Made by a program: the position numbers and the translations under genes. 64,000 bases of DNA, taken from positions 45,989-109,988 of the forward strand of contig JAFTJQ010000012.1 in the NCBI GenBank assembly GCA_017456285.1, in the 5' to 3' direction. The DNA comes from Lentisphaeria bacterium. GTDB taxonomy: Bacteria > Verrucomicrobiota > Lentisphaeria > Victivallales > Victivallaceae. The notes under the pieces were generated by a model. It searched no databases. It was not told where the DNA came from and saw nothing but the letters and a program-made list of their open reading frames with translations. This document shows positions 17,223-25,341 of the stretch, in pieces. Each line of letters opens with the position of its first letter. Positions within the stretch are counted from its first letter, which is position 1.

Positions 17223-18314
17223 TTAATTTCCTTTCTCGGTTTTGTTTAAAATCATCTGCTTAAATTTTTCAAGTCCTTCACTTTCAGAAAATGAACCGAT
17301 GACCTCTCCTTTTTCAAAAATTGCAATTTTTCCTTTGCCTCCTGCAATTCCCAAATCGGCTTCTCTCGCTTCACCGGGGCCATTAACGATACAGCCCATA
17401 ACGGCGACTTTGCGGAGATTGATTTTTCGGTGATTTTTCTGTAAATCGTCAATGAAATCTTCAACTTCCGAAGCAAGGCGGATTAAATCAATTTGAGTTC
17501 TGCCGCAGGTAGGACATGAGACTAATTCAACTCCGTCGCTCCGTAAATTACAACTTTGAAGAATGATTTTTGCGACTTTTACCTCTTCAATCGGATTTGA
17601 GCTTAAACTTACACGCAAAGTATCGCCGATTCCCTGCAGTAATAATGCTCCGATACCTGCGGCGCTTTTGATAATTCCCTTTTTGAGAGTGCCTGCTTCA
17701 GTAATTCCGATGTGCAGTGGATAGTCAGAAATTTCCGCAAATCGCTTGCAGGCTTTGACCGTAACGGGAACTGAAGATGATTTAAGCGACACCTTGATAT
17801 TGGTAAAATCAAATTCCTCAAGCAGTCTGCACTGTTCAAGCACGCTTATAACCAGAGCCTCTGCCATGGCATCTTCAAATGTCGGCAACTCTTTTTTCAG
17901 CCGTTCAATTAATTCAAGTTTGACACTGCCGGAATTTGCTCCGACTCTGATTGCAATATTATTTTTATTTGCCAAATCGGCAATTAATTTTACCTCATCA
18001 CGGTTGCTTAAGTTTCCGGGATTAAGGCGGATTCCTGCAACTTTGCTCGCAATCGACTGTACCGCCAAGCGATAGTCAAAGTGGATGTCGGCAATTACGG
18101 GAATCGGGGAATTTTTGACAATTTCCTCTAAAGCAACAGCCGCTTCCATATTCGGCACGGCGAGGCGGATAATTTCACAGCCCTCATCATATAACTCATG
18201 CAATTGAGCCAAAGATTTATCAATATCGCAAGTATCGGTATTGAGCATTGACTGAATTGTTACGGGGTTATTACCCCCGATAGAGAGGTTTCCGAGTTTG
18301 ATTACTTTGCTCAT
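17223..18314 (-). CDS. ispG: 4-hydroxy-3-methylbut-2-enyl diphosphate synthase
   Basis: 363-residue [4Fe-4S] enzyme of the MEP isoprenoid pathway, converting MEcPP to HMBPP. The N-terminal TIM-barrel domain starts [21 protein letters not shown]. The C-terminal cluster domain keeps the ligands SCPTCGRTQ near 261 and the [10 protein letters not shown] block near 306, whose Glu is catalytic. Full length for the short bacterial form. It lies two bases downstream of rseP, an arrangement often seen because dxr, rseP and ispG cluster; dxr is not present here. Confidence 0.97.
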   Translation of the reverse strand: MSKVIKLGNLSIGGNNPVTIQSMLNTDTCDIDKSLAQLHELYDEGCEIIRLAVPNMEAAVALEEIVKNSPIPVIADIHFDYRLAVQSIASKVAGIRLNPGNLSNRDEVKLIADLANKNNIAIRVGANSGSVKLELIERLKKELPTFEDAMAEALVISVLEQCRLLEEFDFTNIKVSLKSSSVPVTVKACKRFAEISDYPLHIGITEAGTLKKGIIKSAAGIGALLLQGIGDTLRVSLSSNPIEEVKVAKIILQSCNLRSDGVELVSCPTCGRTQIDLIRLASEVEDFIDDLQKNHRKINLRKVAVMGCIVNGPGEAREADLGIAGGKGKIAIFEKGEVIGSFSESEGLEKFKQMILNKTEKGN

Positions 18315-18316
18315 AA

Positions 18317-20008
18317 TTACTTTCCATTATTATTTTTCGAGGTTTCTACTGCTTCAGTTTTTGCAGTTCCGTCCAAAGTGTTATTGATTTTATCACGCCA
18401 CTTATCGGGAACAATTCTCACAATATCCCAGAATGTCACGCAAACCATTAACGCAATTAAAAGCACGATGAAAACCATTGATAAACCTCTGATGATTTTA
18501 GCAGGAATCGGGCGGCGGAAAATAATCTCAATCAAGGCAAAAACAATGTGTCCGCCGTCAAGCACCGGCAACGGCATCAAATTGAAAATCGCCAGTGCAA
18601 ATGAGATGATGACTACAAAGTAAATTCCCGTCATAATTGATGACATATAGACCGCATTGTACAATGTATCGGCAATTCCGAGCGGGCCTGACATGTGGCG
18701 AAGCTGAACAGAACTGTTGGTTTCAGTTAAGTGCAAGGTTTTGCCGAGAGCAACAATTAAATTCTGCAAGCCTTTGATACTCATATCCAGAGTGTCGGTA
18801 AATTGCTGAATCGGAGTCGGGTGGTCTATCAGACTTATTCCCAAGCCCCAGTCATAGATATTGTATTCAATCGGGGTTACTTCGCAAGTGATAATTTCTT
18901 CACCTCGTTTGACGGTGAATTTTTTAGTTTTATCGGCTGATTTTTGCAGCATGTTATTAAGTTCGTTGCTGTCGGTAATTTCGACATCATCAACTTTGAT
19001 AATGACATCACCGAGCTTAAGACCTGCTTTAAGGGCAGGGAAATCAGGGATTAAACCGACAATTGTCGGGGTGTCGTCAAATGAGTAACTGAAGCCGTTA
19101 AGATATTTTTTCCCGGCGGCTTGATTATTTACAGCGGTAATTTTTTTGATCTCGCCGTCACGCTTGATAACAAAATCAAGGGTGTTGCTGTTTGAGAAAG
19201 TTATGTAACTAAAAAAATCCTTGTAGTCATTGAATTTCTGACCGTTAACAGAAACAAGCAAGTCATTTTTCCTGATTCCTGCTTTCTCTGCCGCTGAGTT
19301 AGGTGCAGGGAAGAGGGCAAGCGGAATTTCTGCTTCAAAAAAGGGCCAGGCAATTTTCTCATACTTTAATTTCCCCGGGGCATTCGGATTGACTTTTGGG
19401 GTATAGGTGATAACTTGAGTATCATTGCCACGCTTGACTTCCAAACTGACATCGCCCACGGTTAAAAGAATGTCTTTGGCAAATTCCGCCCAAGTTGCTT
19501 GAAATGATTTGTTGTTTAATTTAGTAATAATATCACCCTCACGCAGACCTGCATTGTATTCGGGAGAGTTTATTTCGACCTTGCTTACGGTAAATTCACG
19601 AAGTTTCGGACTATCCTGCGGTACTCCGAAGTACCAGACCAAACAGCCGAGCAGTAAGCCGAAAAGAATATTGAAAAAAGGCCCTGCAAAGGCGGTAATT
19701 AATCTATCAAGTGCTTTTGCCCTCGGGAGCACTGTGCCGTCAGCAGCAGTAATTTCATCCTGACTTGAATCAACCTGCGGCAATTCAACGTAACCTCCCA
19801 ACGGCAAATAGCCGATGCGGTAATCAACACCGTTAATTTTTTTGCCCCAAGCTTTTTTGAAGCCGATACTGAATGCGTCAATGTGCAATCCTCGCCATTT
19901 AGCCGCCAAAAAATGCCCTAATTCATGGAAAAATACACAAGCTCCGAAGAAAATTATCATAAAAATAAATGAGCCTGCCATGCTTAAAAAATTCAAAAAT
20001 TCTGCCAT
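18317..20008 (-). CDS. rseP: RIP zinc metalloprotease RseP, three PDZ domains
   Basis: 563-residue site-2 protease of the inner membrane. The active site HELGH is at 28-32 in the first transmembrane helix, and the second metal-binding motif LPVLDGGH lies in the C-terminal membrane domain. Between them three PDZ-like domains can be read: one beginning FTVSKVEINSPEYNAGLREGD, one at PNSAAEKAGIRKNDLLVSVNG, and one at LIPDFPALKAGLKLGDVIIKV. Most RseP proteins have two and about 450 residues, so this one is expanded. Such proteases cleave anti-sigma factors and remnant signal peptides. It has its own predicted promoter and leads the ispG transcript. Confidence 0.95.
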   Translation of the reverse strand: MAEFLNFLSMAGSFIFMIIFFGACVFFHELGHFLAAKWRGLHIDAFSIGFKKAWGKKINGVDYRIGYLPLGGYVELPQVDSSQDEITAADGTVLPRAKALDRLITAFAGPFFNILFGLLLGCLVWYFGVPQDSPKLREFTVSKVEINSPEYNAGLREGDIITKLNNKSFQATWAEFAKDILLTVGDVSLEVKRGNDTQVITYTPKVNPNAPGKLKYEKIAWPFFEAEIPLALFPAPNSAAEKAGIRKNDLLVSVNGQKFNDYKDFFSYITFSNSNTLDFVIKRDGEIKKITAVNNQAAGKKYLNGFSYSFDDTPTIVGLIPDFPALKAGLKLGDVIIKVDDVEITDSNELNNMLQKSADKTKKFTVKRGEEIITCEVTPIEYNIYDWGLGISLIDHPTPIQQFTDTLDMSIKGLQNLIVALGKTLHLTETNSSVQLRHMSGPLGIADTLYNAVYMSSIMTGIYFVVIISFALAIFNLMPLPVLDGGHIVFALIEIIFRRPIPAKIIRGLSMVFIVLLIALMVCVTFWDIVRIVPDKWRDKINNTLDGTAKTEAVETSKNNNGK

Positions 20009-20070
20009 AAAAAATCCTTAATTCATCGTTTAGTAATCAAATTTTTATATAAAAAACTCCTCACATGGAT

Positions 20071-20098
20071 AATTTACACTAAATATTGCAAATATCAA
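20071..20098 (-). promoter_or_regulatory. Predicted promoter for rseP
   Basis: Minus strand TTGATA, 16 bp, TAAATT, about 60 bases before the rseP start. Confidence 0.55.
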
Positions 20099-20187
20099 GG
20101 GCAAATTACAAGAAAGAGAGTGATTTTTTCGTGGATAGTCGATAAAAGTGTATGGATGTATGGAGTGTTTGTTTGGGGGAACTTGTG

Positions 20188-20604
20188 CTACATCGTGAAT
20201 TTAATCGGAAACGGTGCGAAATTACAATAATGGCGAATTTCTGACAAGCGTCTTGGTTGCCCAACTACTTCAATAAAGTCAAATCGGATATTTTCGAAGG
20301 GAATTGACAACTGTTTCAAATAGGATTTTGCGGCGATGATATTACGCTTTTGCTGGCGGTAACTATAGTTATTTATCGGACGGAAATTGCCGATTTTTGC
20401 CAAGGTTTTCACCTCGATAAAAACCAGAGTATTGCCGTCCAATGCAACAATATCCAACTCGCCGCTTGAAGTTCGGAAATTGCGAAGCAGAATATAGAAC
20501 CCCTTGTTTCTCAAAAGTTCACAACTCATATCCTCGCCCCAGCGTCCTAACTTCAAGTGGGCTTTGCGTTTGGCAATAAAACTTTTTCTGCTGAAAATCC
20601 CCAT
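20188..20604 (-). CDS. yraN: YraN/UPF0102 family nuclease-fold protein
   Basis: 138 residues. Small cytosolic protein with a Holliday-junction-resolvase-like fold. The family core is clear: GRWGEDMSCELLRNKGF near 22, then RTSSGELDIVALDGNTLVFIEVKT near 45-68, where E, D and E-x-K make the PD-(D/E)xK-type metal site. The biological role of the family is unsettled. It begins six bases after the hydG stop and is therefore the last gene of the hydG transcript, although no hydrogenase link is known for it. Confidence 0.9.
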   Translation of the reverse strand: MGIFSRKSFIAKRKAHLKLGRWGEDMSCELLRNKGFYILLRNFRTSSGELDIVALDGNTLVFIEVKTLAKIGNFRPINNYSYRQQKRNIIAAKSYLKQLSIPFENIRFDFIEVVGQPRRLSEIRHYCNFAPFPIKFTM

Positions 20605-20610
20605 AAAACT

Positions 20611-22035
20611 TTAGAAGCGGAAATCCCTTTTGCCGTCATGGAGTTCAGCCAAATATTTTTTGGCAATCTCTCTGACTTTGTCGGATTTAATATTTTTCAC
20701 TTCATCAGCAATTACCTGTTCGCCGATTTTTTGGGTGTCAGCGGAAGCATAGTCCTCCAAATACTCCTTGAGTGTCATCAAAGCATTCGGCTGGCAGATA
20801 TTGGCAATTTGCCCGGTTTTGACTAATCGCATGAATCTATCTCCCGTCCGTCCCTCACGGTAACAGGCGGTGCAGAAACTTGGGATATAACCATTTGAAA
20901 GCAGCCAATTGACCACCTCATCCAAAGTGCGATGATCGTCAAGTTCAAATTGGGCAGAGTTGTCCTCTGGTTTTTCCTCTTCGGCATAACCGCCGACACT
21001 GGTTTTTGAGCCGCCGCTTATCTGTGAAACTCCGACTTTAAGCACCTTTGCTCTGACTTCGGGAGATTCTCTGGTGGAAACGATAATTCCGGTGTAGGGT
21101 ACGGCAATTCGCAGAACTGCCACGATTTTAGTAAAAATCTCATCGGAAATTGAGTTTGAAAAATCTTCAGTATTTACATCGTCAGCAGGTCGGATTCTCG
21201 GTACGCTTATGGTGTGCGGACCGACGCCTTTGGCAGCTTCCAAGTGTTCAGCGTGCATCAAAAGCCCGGTGAAGTCGTAACGATAGAGGTTAAGCCCGAA
21301 AAGTACGCCGATACCGACATCATCAATCCCGCCCTCCATGGCGCGATCCATTGCTTCAGTGTGATACTTGTAATCACTTTTGGGCCCGGTGGGGTGGAGT
21401 GTTTCATAGGTCGGCTTGTGATAAGTCTCCTGAAAAAGTATGTAAGTACCGATTCCTGCATCCTTGAGTTTACGGTAATTTTCAACCGTAGTTGCGGCGA
21501 TATTGACATTGACTCGACGGATAGCGCCGTTTTTGTGTTTAATTGAGTAAATGGTATTGATTGACTCCAGAATGTACTCAATCGGGTTCATGGTCGGGTG
21601 TTCGCCTGCTTCGAGAGCCAAGCGTTTGTGTCCCATATCCTGCAAGGCGATAACCTCACGCCGAATCTCCTCTTGAGTAAGTTTGTGGCGTCTGATCGTT
21701 TTATTTTTGCAGTGGTACGGGCAGTAAACACAGCCGTTTACGCAATAATTTGAGAGATACAAGGGAGCAAACATCACAATTCTGCGGCCGTAATTTTTTT
21801 CTTTGATTTCGGCGGCGAGCTTAAAAATTTTTTCATTCAAGTCCTCAAGTTCGCAGTCAAGCAGCAGCAAAGCCTCACGGTGGCTTAAGCCCTTGCCTTC
21901 ACGAGCTTTGTCGATAATTGACTCAATCAGCGTGCGATTATTGCGGTTTTTCTCGGCGAATTTGAGTGATTCCTGAATTTCTCCGTCATGGATAAATGCT
22001 TCAGCCTCAATTGATTTCGGATTGTATTCAATCAT
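20611..22035 (-). CDS. hydG: [FeFe]-hydrogenase H-cluster maturase HydG
   Basis: 474-residue radical SAM tyrosine lyase that makes the CO and CN ligands for the hydrogenase H-cluster. The SAM cluster motif is C98-x3-C102-x2-C105 (YCVNGCVYC). The C-terminal auxiliary-cluster motif of HydG, absent from ThiH, is present: FCTACYREGRTG, then a third Cys 22 residues on (NICQPN). Its start overlaps the TM1266-like gene by eight bases. Neither HydE, HydF nor a catalytic HydA lies in this window, so the rest of the system must be elsewhere if it is functional. Confidence 0.96.
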   Translation of the reverse strand: MIEYNPKSIEAEAFIHDGEIQESLKFAEKNRNNRTLIESIIDKAREGKGLSHREALLLLDCELEDLNEKIFKLAAEIKEKNYGRRIVMFAPLYLSNYCVNGCVYCPYHCKNKTIRRHKLTQEEIRREVIALQDMGHKRLALEAGEHPTMNPIEYILESINTIYSIKHKNGAIRRVNVNIAATTVENYRKLKDAGIGTYILFQETYHKPTYETLHPTGPKSDYKYHTEAMDRAMEGGIDDVGIGVLFGLNLYRYDFTGLLMHAEHLEAAKGVGPHTISVPRIRPADDVNTEDFSNSISDEIFTKIVAVLRIAVPYTGIIVSTRESPEVRAKVLKVGVSQISGGSKTSVGGYAEEEKPEDNSAQFELDDHRTLDEVVNWLLSNGYIPSFCTACYREGRTGDRFMRLVKTGQIANICQPNALMTLKEYLEDYASADTQKIGEQVIADEVKNIKSDKVREIAKKYLAELHDGKRDFRF

Positions 22036-22303
22036 TTTCCCCTCCTGATGTTTGAATAGTTTTTGAATAAATTGTTTTTACCTGTACTCCATTAAGCATG
22101 CCGATTTTGCCGGCAATGGAACTGCTGATATTCTGCGGTGCATCCAGTACGACACTGATAATGGAGATTTTTTCCTTGCGATAGGGAATCCCCATTCTGC
22201 CGATAACGAACTCAGCATAATCATGCAGAATATTATTAATGCATTGTACTGCATCGGGATTTTCCACGATTATCCCGATATGAGCAATACGATTTTCTTC
22301 CAT
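22028..22303 (-). CDS. TM1266-like iron-only hydrogenase system regulator
   Basis: 91 residues, matching the small ACT/NikR-C-like family (TM1266) that travels with HydE/F/G genes and is presumed regulatory. The fold is visible as two beta-alpha-beta units: RIAHIGIIVENPDAVQCINN and KISIISVVLDAPQNISSSIAG, ending in GKIGMLNGVQVKTIYSK. It has no DNA-binding domain of its own. GGGGAGG precedes the ATG. It heads the operon with hydG and yraN and lies 22 bases after an intrinsic terminator in the leader. Confidence 0.9.
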   Translation of the reverse strand: MEENRIAHIGIIVENPDAVQCINNILHDYAEFVIGRMGIPYRKEKISIISVVLDAPQNISSSIAGKIGMLNGVQVKTIYSKTIQTSGGEND

Positions 22304-22497
22304 AGTTCACACCTCCCCGGTAATAAAAAACGTATCTTCCTGACTATCAAGAAGATACGTATAAAATAATCCCAAAGCAGCTCTTTTGCTTGTATTTTTG
22401 CGTAACTTCCTCATTCGGAAAAACTTATGTACCGAAATAAGTCAGAACAAAAACTCCAAAAATGCTTCCGATTCTGAAACGCTCAATAATCGTCAGC
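22304..22497 (-). promoter_or_regulatory. Structured ~190-nt leader with terminator/antiterminator switch before the hydG operon
   Basis: Read on the minus strand, the leader from about 22497 contains paired words TCAGAA/TTCTGA, a CTTAT/ATAAG hairpin and a TTCC/GGAA hairpin. It then has GGAAGTTACG (22401-22410), and last the terminator at 22325-22360. GGAAGTTACG is nearly the same as the terminator's 3' arm GGAAGATACG and can pair instead with its 5' arm CGTATCTTC. The two structures exclude each other, which is the layout of a riboswitch or protein-controlled attenuator. I do not recognise a known aptamer class. Confidence 0.6.
22325..22360 (-). terminator. Intrinsic terminator inside the hydG-operon leader (attenuator)
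   Basis: 14-bp stem (ACGTATCTTCTTGA with its complement, one G-U pair), loop TAG, then a run of six T, ending 22 bases before the first start codon of the operon. Confidence 0.85.
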
Positions 22498-22503
22498 ACT
22501 ATT

Positions 22504-22531
22504 AATCTAACTCATTATCTGATAAATACAA
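22504..22531 (-). promoter_or_regulatory. Predicted promoter for the hydG operon
   Basis: Minus strand TTGTAT, 16 bp, TAGATT. It would start transcription near 22497 and give a leader of about 190 nt. Confidence 0.5.
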
Positions 22532-22574
22532 GTTTTTTTATCAAGAAAATTCCAAAATATCTCTGAAAAATAAT

Positions 22575-22602
22575 TTGCATTTCTGAAAAATGGAATTATA
22601 TT
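22575..22602 (+). promoter_or_regulatory. Predicted promoter for uxaBAC
   Basis: TTGCAT, 16 bp, TATATT. An upstream in-frame ATG (22590) would lie within this promoter, which supports the start at 22659. Confidence 0.6.
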
Positions 22603-22658
22603 TTATTTGTAAAATTTGCCATCGTTGGCAAAAAGTGACAGCAGAAAGGAATTTAAGT

Positions 22659-23963
22659 ATGGAAAAATTAGTAAGAAAAGAGAGTTTGAAGTACCCCGTC
22701 AAAGTTTTGCAATTCGGAGAGGGAAATTTTTTGCGTGCATTTGTCGATTGGATGATTGACCGCATGAATAAAAAAAATTGCTTCAACGGCAGTGTCCGCA
22801 TTATTCAGGTGCTTGAACAGGGGATGGGAGATGTCATCAACAGTCAAAACGGACTCTATCATGTAATTCGCAGAGGCGTGGAAAATGGCAAAGCGATTGA
22901 GGAAATTGATTTAGTTGAGAGTGTTGAGAGTGTCGTTAATGCCGTGACTGAACGGGAAAAAATGATTGAGAGTGCATTATTGCCCGAATTGCGTTTTGTT
23001 TTCTCAAATACCACTGAAGCAGGAATTGAATACCGTGAAAATGCGGATACTTTTCCATTCAAAGTTTCAGAAATTGTCACTGCCAGATGCAAAGCAGGAT
23101 TGGGGGGATTGATCTTTATCCCCTGTGAACTTATTGAGCATAACGGCGATAAACTCAAAGAGTGCGTTCTTAAGTACATTACCGATGCGGAAGTTCGTGC
23201 TTATGTCGAAAATGAGTGTATTTTTTGCAATACTTTAGTTGATCGAATTGTAGCAGGTTATCCTCGTGACGAAGCACCGAAGTATTGGGAAAAACTCAAT
23301 ATCGAGGATAATTTATTAGTCGCTTGTGAACCGTTTTTCTTTTTCGTAATCGAGGCACCGAAAGAAGTTGCCGAGGAGTTTCCTGCAACTCAAGCAGGGG
23401 TGGATGTGCTTTTTACTGATGACCAAACTCCCTATCGCACCCGCAAAGTGAGATTTTTGAATGGAGCACATACGGCAAGTGTTTTAGGAGCACACTTGGC
23501 AGGTTTTACCTTTGTCGATGAGATGGTCAGAGATGAGAAATTCGGCGGATTTTTGCGAAAAGTTCTCTTTGAAGAGGTCATGCCGACGATTAATTTGCCG
23601 GAAGATGAGAAACGTGCCTATGCAGAGAGTGTCCTTGAACGTTTTGCAAACCCCTACGCAAATCACCGTTTGCTCTCAATCGCACTTAATTCAACATCTA
23701 AATGGCGGGTTCGGGTATTGCCGACTTTGCTTGATTATGTGAAAATCAAAGGCGAATTGCCGCAAAACTTGACTATGTCAATGGCGTACTTGATAAATTT
23801 CTATCGGACAGTTGATTTTGAAGACTCTCCGAGTGTGAAAGAGTTTTTTGCAACTAATCCGACAGTTGAGGAGATTCTCGGTAATTGTGAACTCTGGGGA
23901 ATGGACTTAAATACCATTAAAAACTTTACCGATATGGTAAAAAAGGGAGTTGCAGACAAATGA
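22659..23963 (+). CDS. uxaB: Tagaturonate reductase (altronate oxidoreductase)
   Basis: 434 residues from ATG 22659, which has GAAAGGA at ideal spacing. NADH-dependent reductase of the mannitol-dehydrogenase family that converts tagaturonate to altronate in galacturonate breakdown. The N-terminal nucleotide fold begins VKVLQFGEGNFLRAFVDWM. The catalytic region contains FLNGAHTASVLGAHLAGF near residue 270 with the conserved Asn-Gly-x-His. Its identity is strongly supported by uxaA and uxaC directly downstream. Its stop overlaps the uxaA start as ATGA. Confidence 0.94.
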   Translation: MEKLVRKESLKYPVKVLQFGEGNFLRAFVDWMIDRMNKKNCFNGSVRIIQVLEQGMGDVINSQNGLYHVIRRGVENGKAIEEIDLVESVESVVNAVTEREKMIESALLPELRFVFSNTTEAGIEYRENADTFPFKVSEIVTARCKAGLGGLIFIPCELIEHNGDKLKECVLKYITDAEVRAYVENECIFCNTLVDRIVAGYPRDEAPKYWEKLNIEDNLLVACEPFFFFVIEAPKEVAEEFPATQAGVDVLFTDDQTPYRTRKVRFLNGAHTASVLGAHLAGFTFVDEMVRDEKFGGFLRKVLFEEVMPTINLPEDEKRAYAESVLERFANPYANHRLLSIALNSTSKWRVRVLPTLLDYVKIKGELPQNLTMSMAYLINFYRTVDFEDSPSVKEFFATNPTVEEILGNCELWGMDLNTIKNFTDMVKKGVADK

Positions 23964-25312
23964 TTATTCACCCTGCCGATAATGTGGAAATTCGTTCCGA
24001 CGGCCACAAGTATGCAATTAAAAATATCGAAAAAAATGAGCAGGTAATCAAGTACGGCATGCCGATCGGGACTGCTACTGAAAATATTTGCAAGGGCGAC
24101 CATGTTCATACCCACAATGTGGCAACTAATTTGTCGGGGAAATTGGAATATACCTACTCTCCCGATTTCGTTCTGCCTGAAATTAAGTGCAATCGCTCAT
24201 TTATGGGCTATCGCCGAGCCGACGGGCAAGTCGGTATTCGCAACGACATCTGGGTAATTCCCACGGTCGGGTGTGTCAATGGTTTGGCAAGACGAGTTGC
24301 CTGCAAGCATAATGCAATTCCGCTTTGTCATCCCTACGGCTGTTCGCAAATGGGTGAAGACCATGAACTTACAGCTGAAATTCTGGCAAACTTGGCATGG
24401 CATCCGAATGCAGGGGGTGTTTTGATTATCGGACTTGGCTGTGAAAATAATACGCTTGAGAGTTTCAAAAAGCGACTTGGAGATTATTCCAAACTCAATA
24501 TTCGCTTCATGGTTGCCCAAGAGGAGAGTGATGATGAAGCCAAAGCCGGACTTTTGGTTAAAGAATTGGAACAATTCAGAGTAGCTGAACGCACTGAAAT
24601 TCCGATTTCCGAACTTAAAGTCGGACTTAAATGCGGCGGTTCGGACGGTTTTTCAGGGCTTACGGGCAATCCGCTTCTCGGACGTTTCTCTGATTGGCTG
24701 ATTCAGCAGGGGGGGACATCGGTACTTACGGAAGTTCCCGAGATGTTCGGGGCGGAAACTCTGCTTATGAATCGCTGTATCAATCGGGAAATTTTTGAGA
24801 AATGCGTCAAAATGATTAATGACTTCAAAGACTACTATGCCCGTCATAATCAGGTGATTTACGAGAATCCCTCGCCCGGCAACAAGGCGGGCGGAATTAC
24901 CACGCTTGAGGATAAGTCGCTCGGCTGTGTACAAAAAGGTGGTTCAAGTGCCGTTGCAGATGTGCTGAATTTGGGTGAGCGTTTGAGCAAAAAGGGTTTG
25001 AATTTAGTAACCGGCCCGGGGAATGACATTGTTGCATGTACCAATCTGGCAAGTGTCGGTTGTCACTTAATTTTGTTTACCACAGGTCGCGGTACTCCGC
25101 TGGGTTCAGTTGTGCCGACGGTGAAAGTTGCAACCAACAGCACTCTGGCTGAACGCAAAAAAAATTGGATCGACTTCGATGCTATGGCGGAGAGCGATAC
25201 CGAGAAATTTATTGAGTACATTCTGGAAGTTATTTCAGGTGCTAAACGCACTTGTAATGAGCAAGCAGGCGATTATGAGATTGCAATTTTCAAAAACGGT
25301 GTTACATTATAG
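23960..25312 (+). CDS. uxaA: Altronate dehydratase
   Basis: 450 residues. Iron-dependent dehydratase converting D-altronate to 2-keto-3-deoxygluconate. The N-terminal SAF-type domain carries the metal-site HVHTHNV near residue 47-53. The C-terminal UxaA core has GYRRADGQVGIRNDIWVIPTVGC-type sequence, the KCGGSDGFSGLTGNPLLG motif and a late TGRGTPLGS. Slightly short of E. coli UxaA (495) but complete for the family. It is coupled to uxaB by a four-base overlap; uxaC follows 29 bases later. Confidence 0.95.
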   Translation: MIIHPADNVEIRSDGHKYAIKNIEKNEQVIKYGMPIGTATENICKGDHVHTHNVATNLSGKLEYTYSPDFVLPEIKCNRSFMGYRRADGQVGIRNDIWVIPTVGCVNGLARRVACKHNAIPLCHPYGCSQMGEDHELTAEILANLAWHPNAGGVLIIGLGCENNTLESFKKRLGDYSKLNIRFMVAQEESDDEAKAGLLVKELEQFRVAERTEIPISELKVGLKCGGSDGFSGLTGNPLLGRFSDWLIQQGGTSVLTEVPEMFGAETLLMNRCINREIFEKCVKMINDFKDYYARHNQVIYENPSPGNKAGGITTLEDKSLGCVQKGGSSAVADVLNLGERLSKKGLNLVTGPGNDIVACTNLASVGCHLILFTTGRGTPLGSVVPTVKVATNSTLAERKKNWIDFDAMAESDTEKFIEYILEVISGAKRTCNEQAGDYEIAIFKNGVTL

Positions 25313-25341
25313 AAAATCAACAAAAAAAAGAAGGTGCAATT

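Noticed and set aside
22304..22497. Known riboswitch classes (TPP, FMN, cobalamin, lysine, T-box, fluoride, c-di-GMP) for the hydG leader
   Set aside because: None of their conserved core words could be found; only the terminator/antiterminator logic is supported.
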